From Neobacillus niacini (lineage in GTDB: Bacteria > Bacillota > Bacilli > Bacillales > Cytobacillaceae): a stretch of 64,000 nucleotides of DNA. Numbering within the stretch: position 1 is the stretch's first letter; each line of letters opens with the position of its first letter. This document shows, piece by piece, positions 1 to 8,611 of this stretch. A model generated the notes under the pieces. It was not told the DNA's origin. It saw only the letters and a program-made list of their open reading frames with translations, and searched no databases. A program made the position numbers and the translations under genes. Location of the stretch: positions 208,604 through 272,603 of the forward strand of contig NZ_JACWFG010000001.1 in NCBI RefSeq assembly GCF_019749295.1. The letters are read 5' to 3'.

Positions 1-227
1 AAGAACTCCTGCTTATATGCAGTCCAAAAAGTCTTAAAAATAGACATTTCATCGTTGCCTAGCATCCATTTCCGAGCAACTGCAAACATTGCCACCGTTG
101 CAGGAAAAAATCCAAAGATGACGAGACCTAGAAGTGAAAATGAGATCCATAATAAATTTAAGAATGCTAGTCTTGAAATCCACTCAAGCAATTTATTTAA
201 ACTTTCCATAAATCCAGAAGTGTCCAT
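1..227 (-). CDS. yesL: YesL-type DUF624 membrane protein (partial, 3' end outside window)
   Basis: Only the first 75 codons are inside the window; reading runs off the left edge. The ATG at 227 is preceded by a strong AGGAGG eight bases upstream. The visible peptide has a hydrophobic segment at about residues 18-40 followed by FFPATVAMFAVARKW and FKTFWTAYKQEF. The same pattern (FPATTAMFVIIRK, TKTFWESYKSEF) occurs in the complete DUF624 protein at 12264-12890, so the two are paralogues. YesL proteins are small polytopic membrane proteins encoded beside CUT1 sugar ABC transporters; their role is not established, perhaps transporter assembly or regulation. It lies downstream of the yesQ-like permease, separated by a hairpin. 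Family assignment is good; function is unknown. Confidence 0.8.
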   Translation of the reverse strand, partial: MDTSGFMESLNKLLEWISRLAFLNLLWISFSLLGLVIFGFFPATVAMFAVARKWMLGNDEMSIFKTFWTAYKQEF

Positions 228-275
228 TTGTAATCCTCCTTAAACCTTGTACCCTATTTTTTTCAAATAGTGTAT

Positions 276-311
276 CTTTGCCACCTCGCTTTATGGTCAG
301 AAGTGGCAAAG
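276..311 (-). terminator. Hairpin between yesQ and yesL
   Basis: Perfect 9-bp inverted repeat CTTTGCCAC / GTGGCAAAG with an 18-base loop, just after the yesQ stop. There is no clear U-run on the minus strand, so it may be an attenuator or mRNA-stabilising stem rather than a full terminator. Confidence 0.4.
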
Positions 312-339
312 TTATAAATATAATGTTTTCTGTAACATG

Positions 340-1185
340 TTACCCTTTTAAGCCACTCGTACTGATACCTTCGACAACATGACGTTGGAATAGAAAGAAG
401 ATCACGAATACAGGAATCAAGGTAACAACCGACATCGCAAACATGGCACCCCAGTTAGATACTGTTTCATTACTTAAGAACATATTTAGAGCCATTGAAA
501 CGGTATACTTTGTAGGGCTATTTAGATATAGTACTGGCCCTAGTAGGGATTCCCAAGTCCAATAGAATGAGAAAATGGCAGCTGTTGCTAAAGATGGTTT
601 AATTAATGGCAAGATGATCTTCGAGAAAATCTTGAAGGTGCCGCAGCCATCAATAATCGCCGCTTCATCCAGTTCCCTTGGAATGGTCCGTATAAACTGA
701 ACCAAAAGGAAAATAAAGAATGGATGTCCAAAGTATGCTGGTATAGCTAGCGGTTTAATAGAATTAAGCCATCCAAGTTTAGAGAAAATAATATATTGCG
801 GTACCATTAATACATCATGTGGAAGCATTAAGGTAAGCATCATGATCCCAAACCAAATTGCTTTTCCTTTAAACTCTAAACGTGCAAAACCGAAGGCAAT
901 GAATGCCGATGATATTACCTGTCCGATTAACGTAATTACTACCAGTATGGCTGTATTTTTGATAAAAACACCAAATGAATTACCGCCAATCCCTTGCCAG
1001 CCATCTACAAAATTCGTCCAAATCCATGTTTCCGGAATCAGTGATTTAGCCGTGATAAAGATTGTATCACTTGGTTTAAATGAGCTCATCACGAGCCAAA
1101 TAACTGGATATAGCATTAAAATCGCGAAACCGCCGACTAGTATATGATATATCCACCATCTTGGTGATTTTAACTTTGATGTCAT
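340..1185 (-). CDS. yesQ: Sugar ABC transporter permease, YesQ type
   Basis: A 281-residue inner-membrane permease of the MalG/CUT1 class, about the length of B. subtilis YesQ. It shows an N-terminal transmembrane segment (residues ~15-33), further hydrophobic helices, and the cytoplasmic EAA loop ([14 protein letters not shown] around residue 175) that docks the ATPase. It ends in the basic KG tail usual for MalG-like proteins. Its start is two bases from the stop of the partner permease, indicating a yesO-yesP-yesQ operon. The inferred substrate is rhamnogalacturonan-derived oligosaccharide, from B. subtilis YesOPQ and the surrounding enzymes. No ATPase gene is present nearby. Confidence 0.88.
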   Translation of the reverse strand: MTSKLKSPRWWIYHILVGGFAILMLYPVIWLVMSSFKPSDTIFITAKSLIPETWIWTNFVDGWQGIGGNSFGVFIKNTAILVVITLIGQVISSAFIAFGFARLEFKGKAIWFGIMMLTLMLPHDVLMVPQYIIFSKLGWLNSIKPLAIPAYFGHPFFIFLLVQFIRTIPRELDEAAIIDGCGTFKIFSKIILPLIKPSLATAAIFSFYWTWESLLGPVLYLNSPTKYTVSMALNMFLSNETVSNWGAMFAMSVVTLIPVFVIFFLFQRHVVEGISTSGLKG

Positions 1186-1187
1186 TG

Positions 1188-2147
1188 TTATTTGCCTCCT
1201 TCCGATTCATAGTGAACCCAATATTTAGATGTAGTAAAGATAATGACTGTTAAAATACCTACGATAATAAGCATGATCCAAGCCATTGCTGAAGCATAAC
1301 CCATATTAAAGAACTCAAAACCTTGAATGAATAGGTATAGTGAATAAAGCAGAGTTCCATCTAACGGACCACCCGTACCTTTAGAGATAATAAACGCTGG
1401 TACGAAAGTCATAAAGGCAGCAATTGTTTGCATAACCGTATTGAAAAGAATAACTGGGCTAAGCATTGGAAGAGTAATTTTGAAGAATTGCTGAAATCCA
1501 TTTGCTCCGTCAACACTGGCTGCTTCATAATAACTTCTTGGAATACCTTTTAATCCTGCTAAGAAGATCAGCATTGAGGAACCAAATTGCCATACTGACA
1601 AGAAGATCAGCATCCATAATGCTGCTGTCGGATTACCAAACCATTTTACGATTGGGAGTCCGAGTAAATCTAATAAAATATTGACAATACCTAAGTCTCC
1701 AAAAACATTACGCCACATAATTGCAACAGCAACACTGCCGCCGATTAGTGAAGGTAAATAGAACAATGAGCGATATAAACCAACTGCTCTTGAAGTTGTA
1801 TTTAAAATCACTGCAATTAATAATGCAAATGCAAGTCTTAATGGAACCCCTGCAAGCACATAAATGAGAGTAACTTTTAATGATTGAAGTAAGCGCGGGT
1901 CTGATGTAAACATTTTTATGTAGTTATCAAGGCCAATCCACTGTGGTGCCGCAAATAGATTATAGTTTGTAAATGATAAATATAAAGACGCTATTATAGG
2001 TATTAGTGTAAAAGCAAGAAATCCAATGATAAATGGACTGATAAACGCATATCCTGTTAAGTTTTCCTTGATGGCACGTCTTCGTTTGCTAACAGGTGTT
2101 ATTCCGATATCTGCTCTTAGGTTTTCCTTTATCGTGGGTGTACTCAT
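1188..2147 (-). CDS. yesP: Sugar ABC transporter permease, YesP type
   Basis: A 319-residue MalF-like CUT1 permease. A basic cytoplasmic N-terminus ([10 protein letters not shown]) precedes the first membrane helix at about residues 32-55, and the EAA loop reads [14 protein letters not shown] near residue 208. It pairs with YesQ to form the translocation channel for the YesO lipoprotein. It lies 87 bp downstream of yesO, with a hairpin in the gap that probably reduces permease expression relative to the binding protein. Six or so hydrophobic segments fit the family. Substrate specificity is inferred from context. Confidence 0.88.
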   Translation of the reverse strand: MSTPTIKENLRADIGITPVSKRRRAIKENLTGYAFISPFIIGFLAFTLIPIIASLYLSFTNYNLFAAPQWIGLDNYIKMFTSDPRLLQSLKVTLIYVLAGVPLRLAFALLIAVILNTTSRAVGLYRSLFYLPSLIGGSVAVAIMWRNVFGDLGIVNILLDLLGLPIVKWFGNPTAALWMLIFLSVWQFGSSMLIFLAGLKGIPRSYYEAASVDGANGFQQFFKITLPMLSPVILFNTVMQTIAAFMTFVPAFIISKGTGGPLDGTLLYSLYLFIQGFEFFNMGYASAMAWIMLIIVGILTVIIFTTSKYWVHYESEGGK

Positions 2148-2193
2148 TTCTTCATCTCCTTATTCTTTGGATTCATTCCCTAAGATGAAAGGA

Positions 2194-2225
2194 CGATAGC
2201 TGATCTTAATTACGACCAGCTATCG
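2194..2225 (-). terminator. Intercistronic hairpin yesO-yesP
   Basis: Perfect 9-bp inverted repeat CGATAGCTG / CAGCTATCG with a 14-base loop and no U-run. Its position between a binding-protein gene and its permease gene suggests partial termination or 3' mRNA protection, giving more binding protein than permease. Confidence 0.45.
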
Positions 2226-2234
2226 AAGTGGAAA

Positions 2235-3539
2235 TTATTTTTTGTTTTGTGCTAAGACGCTTTCAGCTTGTTGTCTAAACTGTTTTGCCGCATCTTTCAC
2301 TGATAGATTTCCATAAGCCATTTGTTCAGCTAAACTGTCAAGGGTTTCAATTACTTCTCCAGCACCAACTGGGTCTGGACCGTCGAATTCTGAGCTATTT
2401 CCTTCAGCCCAATCTACATAATCAAATACTTGAACTTGTGCAGGAGATAATAGTGGCTTTAGTGCTTCTTTTACAACTGATGATCCTGGAACACCACGGT
2501 CACCAAGGTTTAATTTATTCGCTTCGATATCATTAATCATAAAGTCAATAAATTTAGCAGCTTCTTCCTTATGATCAGAGTTGTTACCAACAGACCAGAA
2601 CATACTTGGCTTCAAATATAAACCTTTATCACTGTCAGGACCTGGCATTGGAGCAATCGCTAGTTCACGATTCGCAACTTGTTGTATACCTACAAACTGG
2701 TTAGACCATTGCCAGATACCAATTGCGTTTTGAGTAACAACTGGATCATCTTCAATCCCTTTCAACTGTGCTAAGAAGTCAGGTGTTGGAACTGCTTTAT
2801 CCTTTACTAATCCAGATGTCATGTTGAAGAATTCTTCGAACAATTTGTCATCCTTATAACCTAGAGAAGCACCGTCTTTGCTATATAGTGATTTTCCTTG
2901 TGTTCTTAGGAAGTAATTGAAGAATACATCCGCTTTCATACCTGTATCCATAAATACACCAGCAGCTTTTGCTTTTGCTGCGATTTCTTTGTAATCATCC
3001 CAAGTCCAATTTTCAGGAATTGAATCTACACCAGCTTTTTTAAGTACTGCTGGATCATGATGGAAACCAACAACGTTTACACCAGCGTTAATTCCATATA
3101 GCTTGTCGCCAAGTTTACCGCCATTGATGATGTTTTCAGCAATATCTTTTGTATTGATTTGTTTATCCAAATACGGAGTTAAATCAGCAATTTGATTATT
3201 TTGAGCATACTGTGAGAAGTATGATAAATCCATTTGGATAATATCCGGAAGTTCATTTGCTGCTGCTTGTGGAGCTAGCTTCTTCCAGTAGTCATCCCAT
3301 GCTGCATATTCTGCTTCGATTTTTACATTAGGATTTTTTTCTTCATACATTTTAATGATTTCTAGTGTATAGTCATGTCTTGGCTGCGAGCCCCACCATG
3401 CAATTCGAAGTGTTACTTTTTCATCTTTCTTTTCATCTTTTGAATCACTTTTATCGCTGCTCGTTGAACTGCTGCCGCTGCATGCTGCTAATGAAAATAC
3501 TAAAACAAATGAGAACAGTAAAATTAAGATCTTTTTCAT
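2235..3539 (-). CDS. yesO: Rhamnogalacturonan-oligosaccharide-binding lipoprotein, YesO type
   Basis: A 434-residue extracellular solute-binding protein (family 1). The lipoprotein signal peptide ends in the lipobox LAAC with the lipidated cysteine at residue 20, followed by a Ser/Lys/Asp-rich linker. The mature start LRIAWWGSQPRHDYT and the later WDDYWKKLAP block are shared with the neighbouring lipoprotein at 3728-5023, and the two look roughly half identical by eye. It is the first gene of the yesO-yesP-yesQ unit, with GGGGGAG upstream of the ATG. A cre-like site just upstream suggests CcpA repression. The B. subtilis YesOPQ system imports RG-I fragments; the same substrate is inferred here. 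Confidence 0.9.
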   Translation of the reverse strand: MKKILILLFSFVLVFSLAACSGSSSTSSDKSDSKDEKKDEKVTLRIAWWGSQPRHDYTLEIIKMYEEKNPNVKIEAEYAAWDDYWKKLAPQAAANELPDIIQMDLSYFSQYAQNNQIADLTPYLDKQINTKDIAENIINGGKLGDKLYGINAGVNVVGFHHDPAVLKKAGVDSIPENWTWDDYKEIAAKAKAAGVFMDTGMKADVFFNYFLRTQGKSLYSKDGASLGYKDDKLFEEFFNMTSGLVKDKAVPTPDFLAQLKGIEDDPVVTQNAIGIWQWSNQFVGIQQVANRELAIAPMPGPDSDKGLYLKPSMFWSVGNNSDHKEEAAKFIDFMINDIEANKLNLGDRGVPGSSVVKEALKPLLSPAQVQVFDYVDWAEGNSSEFDGPDPVGAGEVIETLDSLAEQMAYGNLSVKDAAKQFRQQAESVLAQNKK

Positions 3540-3571
3540 TTAATCTCCCCCTACTTTTTATCACACTTTTA

Positions 3572-3585
3572 TGTAAGTGTTTACA
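3572..3585 (-). promoter_or_regulatory. cre-like CcpA site before yesO
   Basis: Minus-strand TGTAAACACTTACA matches the cre consensus TGWAANCGNTWNCA except for the central CG, which reads CA. It lies 33-46 bp upstream of the yesO ATG and just downstream of a possible -10 (TATAAT, 3592-3597) with no good -35, as expected for an activator-dependent, catabolite-repressed promoter. Confidence 0.5.
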
Positions 3586-3591
3586 TTTATT

Positions 3592-3597
3592 ATTATA
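3592..3597 (-). promoter_or_regulatory. Possible -10 element of yesO promoter
   Basis: Minus-strand TATAAT upstream of the cre-like site. The -35 hexamer at 17-bp spacing would be TCAGGC, a poor match, so an activator (YesN or YesS) would be needed. Confidence 0.35.
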
Positions 3598-3667
3598 AAG
3601 CTCAGACCCAATTTGCCTGAATCCAATATTCCGCTTTGTTTGTTTAAAAATCAGACATTTCACATTA

Positions 3668-3719
3668 AACAGAAAAACTCCCATGAAATAAGCAAGTGAT
3701 TGCTGGTCCATGGGAGTTT
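3668..3719 (-). terminator. Terminator after the yesMN-linked lipoprotein gene
   Basis: An 11-bp perfect inverted repeat AAACTCCCATG / CATGGGAGTTT (3675-3685 and 3709-3719), followed on the minus strand by a T-rich run. It separates the yesM-yesN-lipoprotein unit from yesO. Confidence 0.75.
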
Positions 3720-3727
3720 CTATTTGA

Positions 3728-5023
3728 TTAGTTTTGTTCTGAAAGAATTCTATTTGCTTCACTTCTAAATATTTGTGCCCCTTCATTCGGGGTAATTTTT
3801 TTAAACAAAATTTGTTCTGAAACATCCTGTAATTTCTTAACTACCTCCATACTTCCAAAGGGGTCAGCCTTTTCTACAATTTTACTAGTATTTTTAACTT
3901 TATTGACGTAATCAAAGACCTTTTTATGATTTTCTGATAAATCTTCTTCTATTGTCTCTATTACCTTTGAAGAAATAGGAACCCCTCTTTCTCCTTCTAT
4001 TAATTTATTTGCCTGAATATCATTTACAAAGAAATTAATAAATAAAGCAGCTGCCTCTTTATTCTTAGAACTTTTTGACACTGAAAAAAGCATACTAGGC
4101 TTTACCGTAAGTCCTAACTCTTGACCAGGGCCAGGGGGCGGAACAAGTTCAAGTTGTCTGTTTGCCGCTTCCAAATAGCCGAAGTATTGGTTGGAATAAA
4201 CCCATTGCAATGGTGACTGCCCCGTCACAATCAACTCATCTTCAATTCTATTAATATTTTCTGTAACATCTGGTCTTGGGAAGGCACCTTTTTCCAACAT
4301 TCTTAATTGCATTTCGAAATAATCAATAAACAACTGATCATCTTCATACCCTAATCCTGTTCCATTTTTATTATATAAGCTCTTTCCATTCGTCCGCAGG
4401 TAATACGAAAAGAATACATCAGGTGATTTCATTCCGTTTGTTCCATAAATTCCTTTTTCCCTATGAACTTGTAAGACCATTTCTTCAAAATCGTCCCATG
4501 ACCAATTAGTACTTGGAAAACGATCCACCGCTTGGGTTAGTAAATTACGATCTATAATAATTGCGGGTGCATTTATTCCTAATGGTAATCCAAACAAGTT
4601 TTTGTCAATTTTACCACCAGAAAGGATACTGTCACTAATTGATTCCGTCTCAATTACATTTTGTTCAATAAAGGGAGTTAAATTCTCCAGCAAATCATTA
4701 TCACTGTACGGTCTAAGATAAAGCAAATCCATTTGGACAATGTCAGGAAGTTGATTAGCGGCTGCCATTGGGGCTAACCGTTTCCAATAGTCATCCCAAT
4801 TTGCATATAATGGATTAATATGAATATGTGGATATTTTTCCTCAAACAATTTTATAACTTCCAAGGTGTAATCATGTCGCGGTTTTTCGCCCCACCAGGC
4901 AATTTTTAAGGTAATTTCCTCTTTACTATTACTCTCAACGGAATTTATAATGTCAATTTTCCCACACCCACCAGCGAAAAGTACCATTACGAGGGATAAA
5001 GTTGAAAACAATAGTTTTTTCAT
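3728..5023 (-). CDS. Second YesO-like sugar-binding lipoprotein, in the yesMN operon
   Basis: A 431-residue family-1 solute-binding lipoprotein, paralogous to the yesO product (shared blocks AWWGEKPRHDYTLE, WDDYWKRLAP, DVFFSYYLRTNGKSLY). The signal peptide ends in FAGGC with the lipidated cysteine at residue 20. The gene starts 24 bp after the response-regulator stop, with its own AAGGGGA ribosome site, and ends at a strong terminator, so it is transcribed with yesM and yesN rather than with a permease pair. It could be a second receptor for the YesPQ channel. It could also be a ligand-binding accessory protein for the YesM sensor. The family is certain; the role is inferred from gene order only. 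Confidence 0.88.
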   Translation of the reverse strand: MKKLLFSTLSLVMVLFAGGCGKIDIINSVESNSKEEITLKIAWWGEKPRHDYTLEVIKLFEEKYPHIHINPLYANWDDYWKRLAPMAAANQLPDIVQMDLLYLRPYSDNDLLENLTPFIEQNVIETESISDSILSGGKIDKNLFGLPLGINAPAIIIDRNLLTQAVDRFPSTNWSWDDFEEMVLQVHREKGIYGTNGMKSPDVFFSYYLRTNGKSLYNKNGTGLGYEDDQLFIDYFEMQLRMLEKGAFPRPDVTENINRIEDELIVTGQSPLQWVYSNQYFGYLEAANRQLELVPPPGPGQELGLTVKPSMLFSVSKSSKNKEAAALFINFFVNDIQANKLIEGERGVPISSKVIETIEEDLSENHKKVFDYVNKVKNTSKIVEKADPFGSMEVVKKLQDVSEQILFKKITPNEGAQIFRSEANRILSEQN

Positions 5024-5047
5024 CGTTTTTTTCCCCTTTTTGAATTT

Positions 5048-6607
5048 TTACAACCCTTGCAAGGATTCTCTTTTATATTCTGATGGAGTATAACCCGTAT
5101 GTTTTTTAAATACCTGACTAAAATATTGAGGATTTTCACCATACCCAATTTTCTCAGCTATTTCGAATACTTTTACATCGTTTTCCTTTTCAATTAGACT
5201 AATGGCTAATTCAATTCTTAATCTAGTAATATAATTTGAAAACTTTTCACCTGTTTCTTTCTTAAAAAGCTTCCCAAGATAATCTGCATTCATATATAAC
5301 ATCTCGTTAGCAACCCAATGTAAAGATAGGTTTTGATTACCAATATACGCATGAATCGTCTCAATCACTTTATTGATAATCGTTGAATGTTTATTATTAT
5401 TTTGGTCAAAGAATGAAAGAGTAATTTCTCGGGCAACGCTTTCAAAAAACGCTTTCAAATTTTGAATCGTGTCGATTTCTAGGAGCTGCGCTAGCTTTGT
5501 TAAGTACCTATTCATTTCTTTCGGTTCACATAATCGTATCATGGCATTAAATAATTGGATGACATAAGACTTTGTGCTATTAATATCAAGCCTTAAATCT
5601 CTTAACTGATTAAAAAAGTTTATTACTTCCTTATCTACGTCTTTCCAGGAACCTGACTTCACTAATCGACAAAAGGTTTGGTCATCATAATAGAATTCTA
5701 ATGCGTCTGAAGGATTCTGATAGTCGATATCTTTCTTGGTAATGATGCCGCCTTCACCTAAATAAAAACGGTAGGTAAGACAATCAAGTGCTTCATTATA
5801 TAATTTATTCGCATTACTAATTTTCCCTGTATCACTTATGGCGACTGTAGAGTCGATTTGGTAATACTGGTAAAATGTTGTTTTTATTTTTTCAATTTGA
5901 GCATGAAGTTTATGATAGTGACAATAATCATCTAGTAAAAATAAAATTGTTTCACCTACTGTACAACTGAGAATATACGAATCTAAAACCTCTTCCGCAA
6001 TATTCTTAATTGCAAACATGTGCTCAAATTCAAATTTCCCCTCGAGTTGAAATAATACAAGCCTAACACTTGGAGTATTTAAGTCTATATTAAAAAGCTT
6101 TTGATAATGTTCTAGGTCCTTATTTTCGTAATGATTAATTATAAACTCTTTAAGAAGCTGTTCTTTTGCATATGGCAAAACACTTTCAAGTGTTCCTTTC
6201 ATCTTCTGGATAAACTGTTCCCGTGTTTGTTGTTGTTTAAAATCCTCACAAATCTCGGAAATGGCGTCCATAATCGTATTCTCATTACAAGGCTTTAATA
6301 AATAATGCTTCACTCCGTATTGCATTGCCTGTTTTGCGTAATCAAATTCACTAAAGCCTGATAACAAAACAAATCGTATCTCAGGAAAAACACTATGAAC
6401 CTTTGCGACCAGCTCAAGACCATTCATACCTGGCATTTTGATATCACTAATAACGATATCTGGCTTCTCTTGCTCAATTATGCTGAAGGCTTCTATCCCA
6501 TTTCTCGCGGTTCCAATTAAATGGGTCCCTATCGATTCCCAATTAATGACCTTTGCCATTCCTTCGGTAATGATTCTCTCATCATCTACTAATAATACCT
6601 TATACAT
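5048..6607 (-). CDS. yesN: Response regulator with AraC-type output domain, YesN type
   Basis: A 519-residue cytoplasmic response regulator. The receiver domain (residues 1-~120) has the acidic pair D8-D9, phosphoacceptor D55 in ISDIKMPG, S83 and K105 in LLKP. The C-terminal ~100 residues form an AraC/XylS double helix-turn-helix ending in QYFSQVFKKHTGYTPSEYK. A longer reading frame starts 10 codons earlier, but MYKVLLVDDE is the true family start and has GGGGGAG upstream. The start overlaps the yesM stop by 8 bp, so the two are translationally coupled. It should activate the nearby uptake and degradation genes when phosphorylated by YesM. Target sites are not known. Confidence 0.92.
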   Translation of the reverse strand: MYKVLLVDDERIITEGMAKVINWESIGTHLIGTARNGIEAFSIIEQEKPDIVISDIKMPGMNGLELVAKVHSVFPEIRFVLLSGFSEFDYAKQAMQYGVKHYLLKPCNENTIMDAISEICEDFKQQQTREQFIQKMKGTLESVLPYAKEQLLKEFIINHYENKDLEHYQKLFNIDLNTPSVRLVLFQLEGKFEFEHMFAIKNIAEEVLDSYILSCTVGETILFLLDDYCHYHKLHAQIEKIKTTFYQYYQIDSTVAISDTGKISNANKLYNEALDCLTYRFYLGEGGIITKKDIDYQNPSDALEFYYDDQTFCRLVKSGSWKDVDKEVINFFNQLRDLRLDINSTKSYVIQLFNAMIRLCEPKEMNRYLTKLAQLLEIDTIQNLKAFFESVAREITLSFFDQNNNKHSTIINKVIETIHAYIGNQNLSLHWVANEMLYMNADYLGKLFKKETGEKFSNYITRLRIELAISLIEKENDVKVFEIAEKIGYGENPQYFSQVFKKHTGYTPSEYKRESLQGL

Positions 6608-8384
6608 GTTTCTCCCCCTTATCAAAAGGTAAAACAATGATTACTTTCGTTCCTTTATTGGGTTCGCTTTCAATTTTAACTCCATAACTTTCTCCATAGG
6701 ATAGTTTAATCCTCTCATCAATGTTCGATAAGCCTACCCCTTGTCCTCTAGTTTTCACTTCACCTTTTTTTAACTTTTCTATAAAGGCAGACTCCATACC
6801 AGGTCCATCATCTTCTACAATGAGTTTCATACTATCTTTATTTACAATGGAATAAACACTAATTTTACATGGGTCAATCTTAGGTTCCAGGGCATAATGT
6901 ATGGCATTTTCCACTAGCGGCTGTAAAGTCAACTTAGGAATATAGAACCCAGCTATATCTGAATCAACATGTAAGTGAAAATCCAATCGTTCTTCAAAAC
7001 GGTACTTCTGAATCACCACATAATTTTTTACTATATTAAGCTCGTCCTCAATCGTTATCAGTGGCTGCTTTAAACTAATAGAATTACGGAGCAAAAACCC
7101 AAGTGATTCCACCATTTTGGAAATTTGAGCTTGCCCATTGCCTTTTGCCAGCCAATTGATAGATTCTAAGGTATTGTATAAAAAATGCGGATTGATTTGA
7201 GCTTGAAGCGCTTTAAACTCTGTCTCTTTAATTGTAAGCTGCTTTGAATAGTTTTCATGGATAAGTTCATCAATCTGTTGAATCATGGTCTGGAAGTTCT
7301 GCTGAAGTTTACCAACCTCATCATCCTGCATAATCGATGTATCAAGTGCTTTCTTCTTAGCTTCCTTAAAATCACCGACTTTTACATACTGCATACCAGC
7401 TACAAGATTCTCCAAGGGCATCGTAATGTTCCTTGCAAAACGGATGCCTAAGAACGTTACGCCTACAAACATCAGGATAAATATGACAATTAAGAATGTC
7501 TTAACTTTATAGATATTTTCAAAGATTTGATTAAAGGGAATAACATTTAAATAACCCCAATCAAAATAATTTGATTTAATATGAACAAGAAAATAGTTTT
7601 TATTATCTATTTTCTCTATTTGATAGCCTGACTTTATCGTTTGCGATTCTAGTGAAATTGCAGCTTCTTTAAAAGTTGGATTTACTTCTTTCGGAAAAAT
7701 CAGATTATTTTCGCTGACAATTAAAAACTCACCATCAATTTTTCTGGATCCATCTAGTAAATTCCCTACAAGTTTTTCCATATTAAGATTGATGATAATC
7801 GTACCTAAATGGTCAAAACTTAAGTTCTTAAATTGTCTTATTTCTCTTGCTGTAGCAAAAATAAAATCATTTTCCTCGGGATTTAACCAAACGTTACTGC
7901 CATTAGCACTTTTTGCCATCCTGGTAATATCCGTCTTTTGCTGTTGAGTGAGTTTAGTAGTCTTAGGTCCTGCAGCGTATTCTTCTCCAGTTGTGTCAAC
8001 AATACTAATTGATTGGATGTACTCTTCCTTGTTTGCGTAGCTTAGGAGTTTATCCAACATGTTCGTACTTTGACGAAACTTATCATATTCAGTTGTTTCT
8101 TCTCTGATTGTAGATAAATACTGTTGAATTTGCGGATCTGTCAAAATATTATAAGATAAGTCCTCCAAATCCTTCAATTCGCTCTCGATACTATTAGAGG
8201 ATGTGCTTAATACCTGTGAGGATTTACTATAAATTTGCTCATCATAGATATGAAACGCATACTGTAATCCGAAAAATGTAAATGAAAATGAAATAACCAT
8301 TATCCAAGACACGAGTAGAAAAAGTTTATATTTAATTTGTAAATTGTCATACTGCTTCTTTAGTCTATGAAGTACATTCTTCAT
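6600..8384 (-). CDS. yesM: Sensor histidine kinase, YesM type
   Basis: A 594-residue membrane sensor kinase. Transmembrane helix 1 lies at residues ~20-45, an extracellular Cache-like sensory region at ~46-295 and helix 2 at ~297-318. A HAMP domain follows, then a LytS/YesM-type His_kinase domain with the phospho-accepting His in QINPHFLYNTLE around residue 400. The ATPase domain carries LVENAIHYAL, DDGPGM and GVGLSNIDERI. It pairs with the overlapping YesN gene and probably senses extracellular pectin fragments, perhaps via the binding lipoprotein of the same operon. A cre-like site lies 38-51 bp upstream. Confidence 0.92.
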   Translation of the reverse strand: MKNVLHRLKKQYDNLQIKYKLFLLVSWIMVISFSFTFFGLQYAFHIYDEQIYSKSSQVLSTSSNSIESELKDLEDLSYNILTDPQIQQYLSTIREETTEYDKFRQSTNMLDKLLSYANKEEYIQSISIVDTTGEEYAAGPKTTKLTQQQKTDITRMAKSANGSNVWLNPEENDFIFATAREIRQFKNLSFDHLGTIIINLNMEKLVGNLLDGSRKIDGEFLIVSENNLIFPKEVNPTFKEAAISLESQTIKSGYQIEKIDNKNYFLVHIKSNYFDWGYLNVIPFNQIFENIYKVKTFLIVIFILMFVGVTFLGIRFARNITMPLENLVAGMQYVKVGDFKEAKKKALDTSIMQDDEVGKLQQNFQTMIQQIDELIHENYSKQLTIKETEFKALQAQINPHFLYNTLESINWLAKGNGQAQISKMVESLGFLLRNSISLKQPLITIEDELNIVKNYVVIQKYRFEERLDFHLHVDSDIAGFYIPKLTLQPLVENAIHYALEPKIDPCKISVYSIVNKDSMKLIVEDDGPGMESAFIEKLKKGEVKTRGQGVGLSNIDERIKLSYGESYGVKIESEPNKGTKVIIVLPFDKGEKHV

Positions 8385-8421
8385 ATAAGAAAATCTCCAA
8401 TTGTGTTGAATTTTAATAGTG

Positions 8422-8435
8422 TGTAAGCGTAGTCA
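8422..8435 (+). promoter_or_regulatory. cre-like CcpA site before yesM
   Basis: TGTAAGCGTAGTCA matches the relaxed cre consensus TGNAANCGNWNNCA at every fixed position. It lies 38-51 bp upstream of the yesM start and would make the sensor operon subject to glucose repression. Confidence 0.55.
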
Positions 8436-8573
8436 ATGATTGCAGTAAAAAACAATACCTTTTTTACTAAACTTTTCCCTAAAATTAATTAAATTTTAAC
8501 ATTTTTTTCATTCCTTTCATAGTGATTTTTGATAATAATCTCTGCTTGGATCCCCTTGAAACAATTTTTAGAT

Positions 8574-8604
8574 ATAAAAAAGCCCTCGTATTATGGAGGG
8601 CTTT
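8574..8604 (-). terminator. Terminator of the ABC exporter operon
   Basis: Stem AAAGCCCTC / GAGGGCTTT around 8578-8604, followed on the minus strand by TTTTTTATAT. A canonical intrinsic terminator immediately after the second exporter gene. Confidence 0.85.
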
Positions 8605-8611
8605 ACGTGTA

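Noticed and set aside
3451-3825. 124-codon open frame on the minus strand across the yesO start and the neighbouring lipoprotein end
   Set aside because: It overlaps two well-supported genes in another frame, spans a terminator and has no ribosome site or recognisable product.
5048-6637. Longer YesN start ten codons upstream
   Set aside because: The upstream codons contain the ribosome site for the internal ATG, and the family begins at MYKVLLVDDE.
6600-8384. YesM considered as a hybrid or truncated kinase
   Set aside because: All expected blocks (two membrane helices, HAMP, phospho-His box, N and G boxes) are present at normal spacing.
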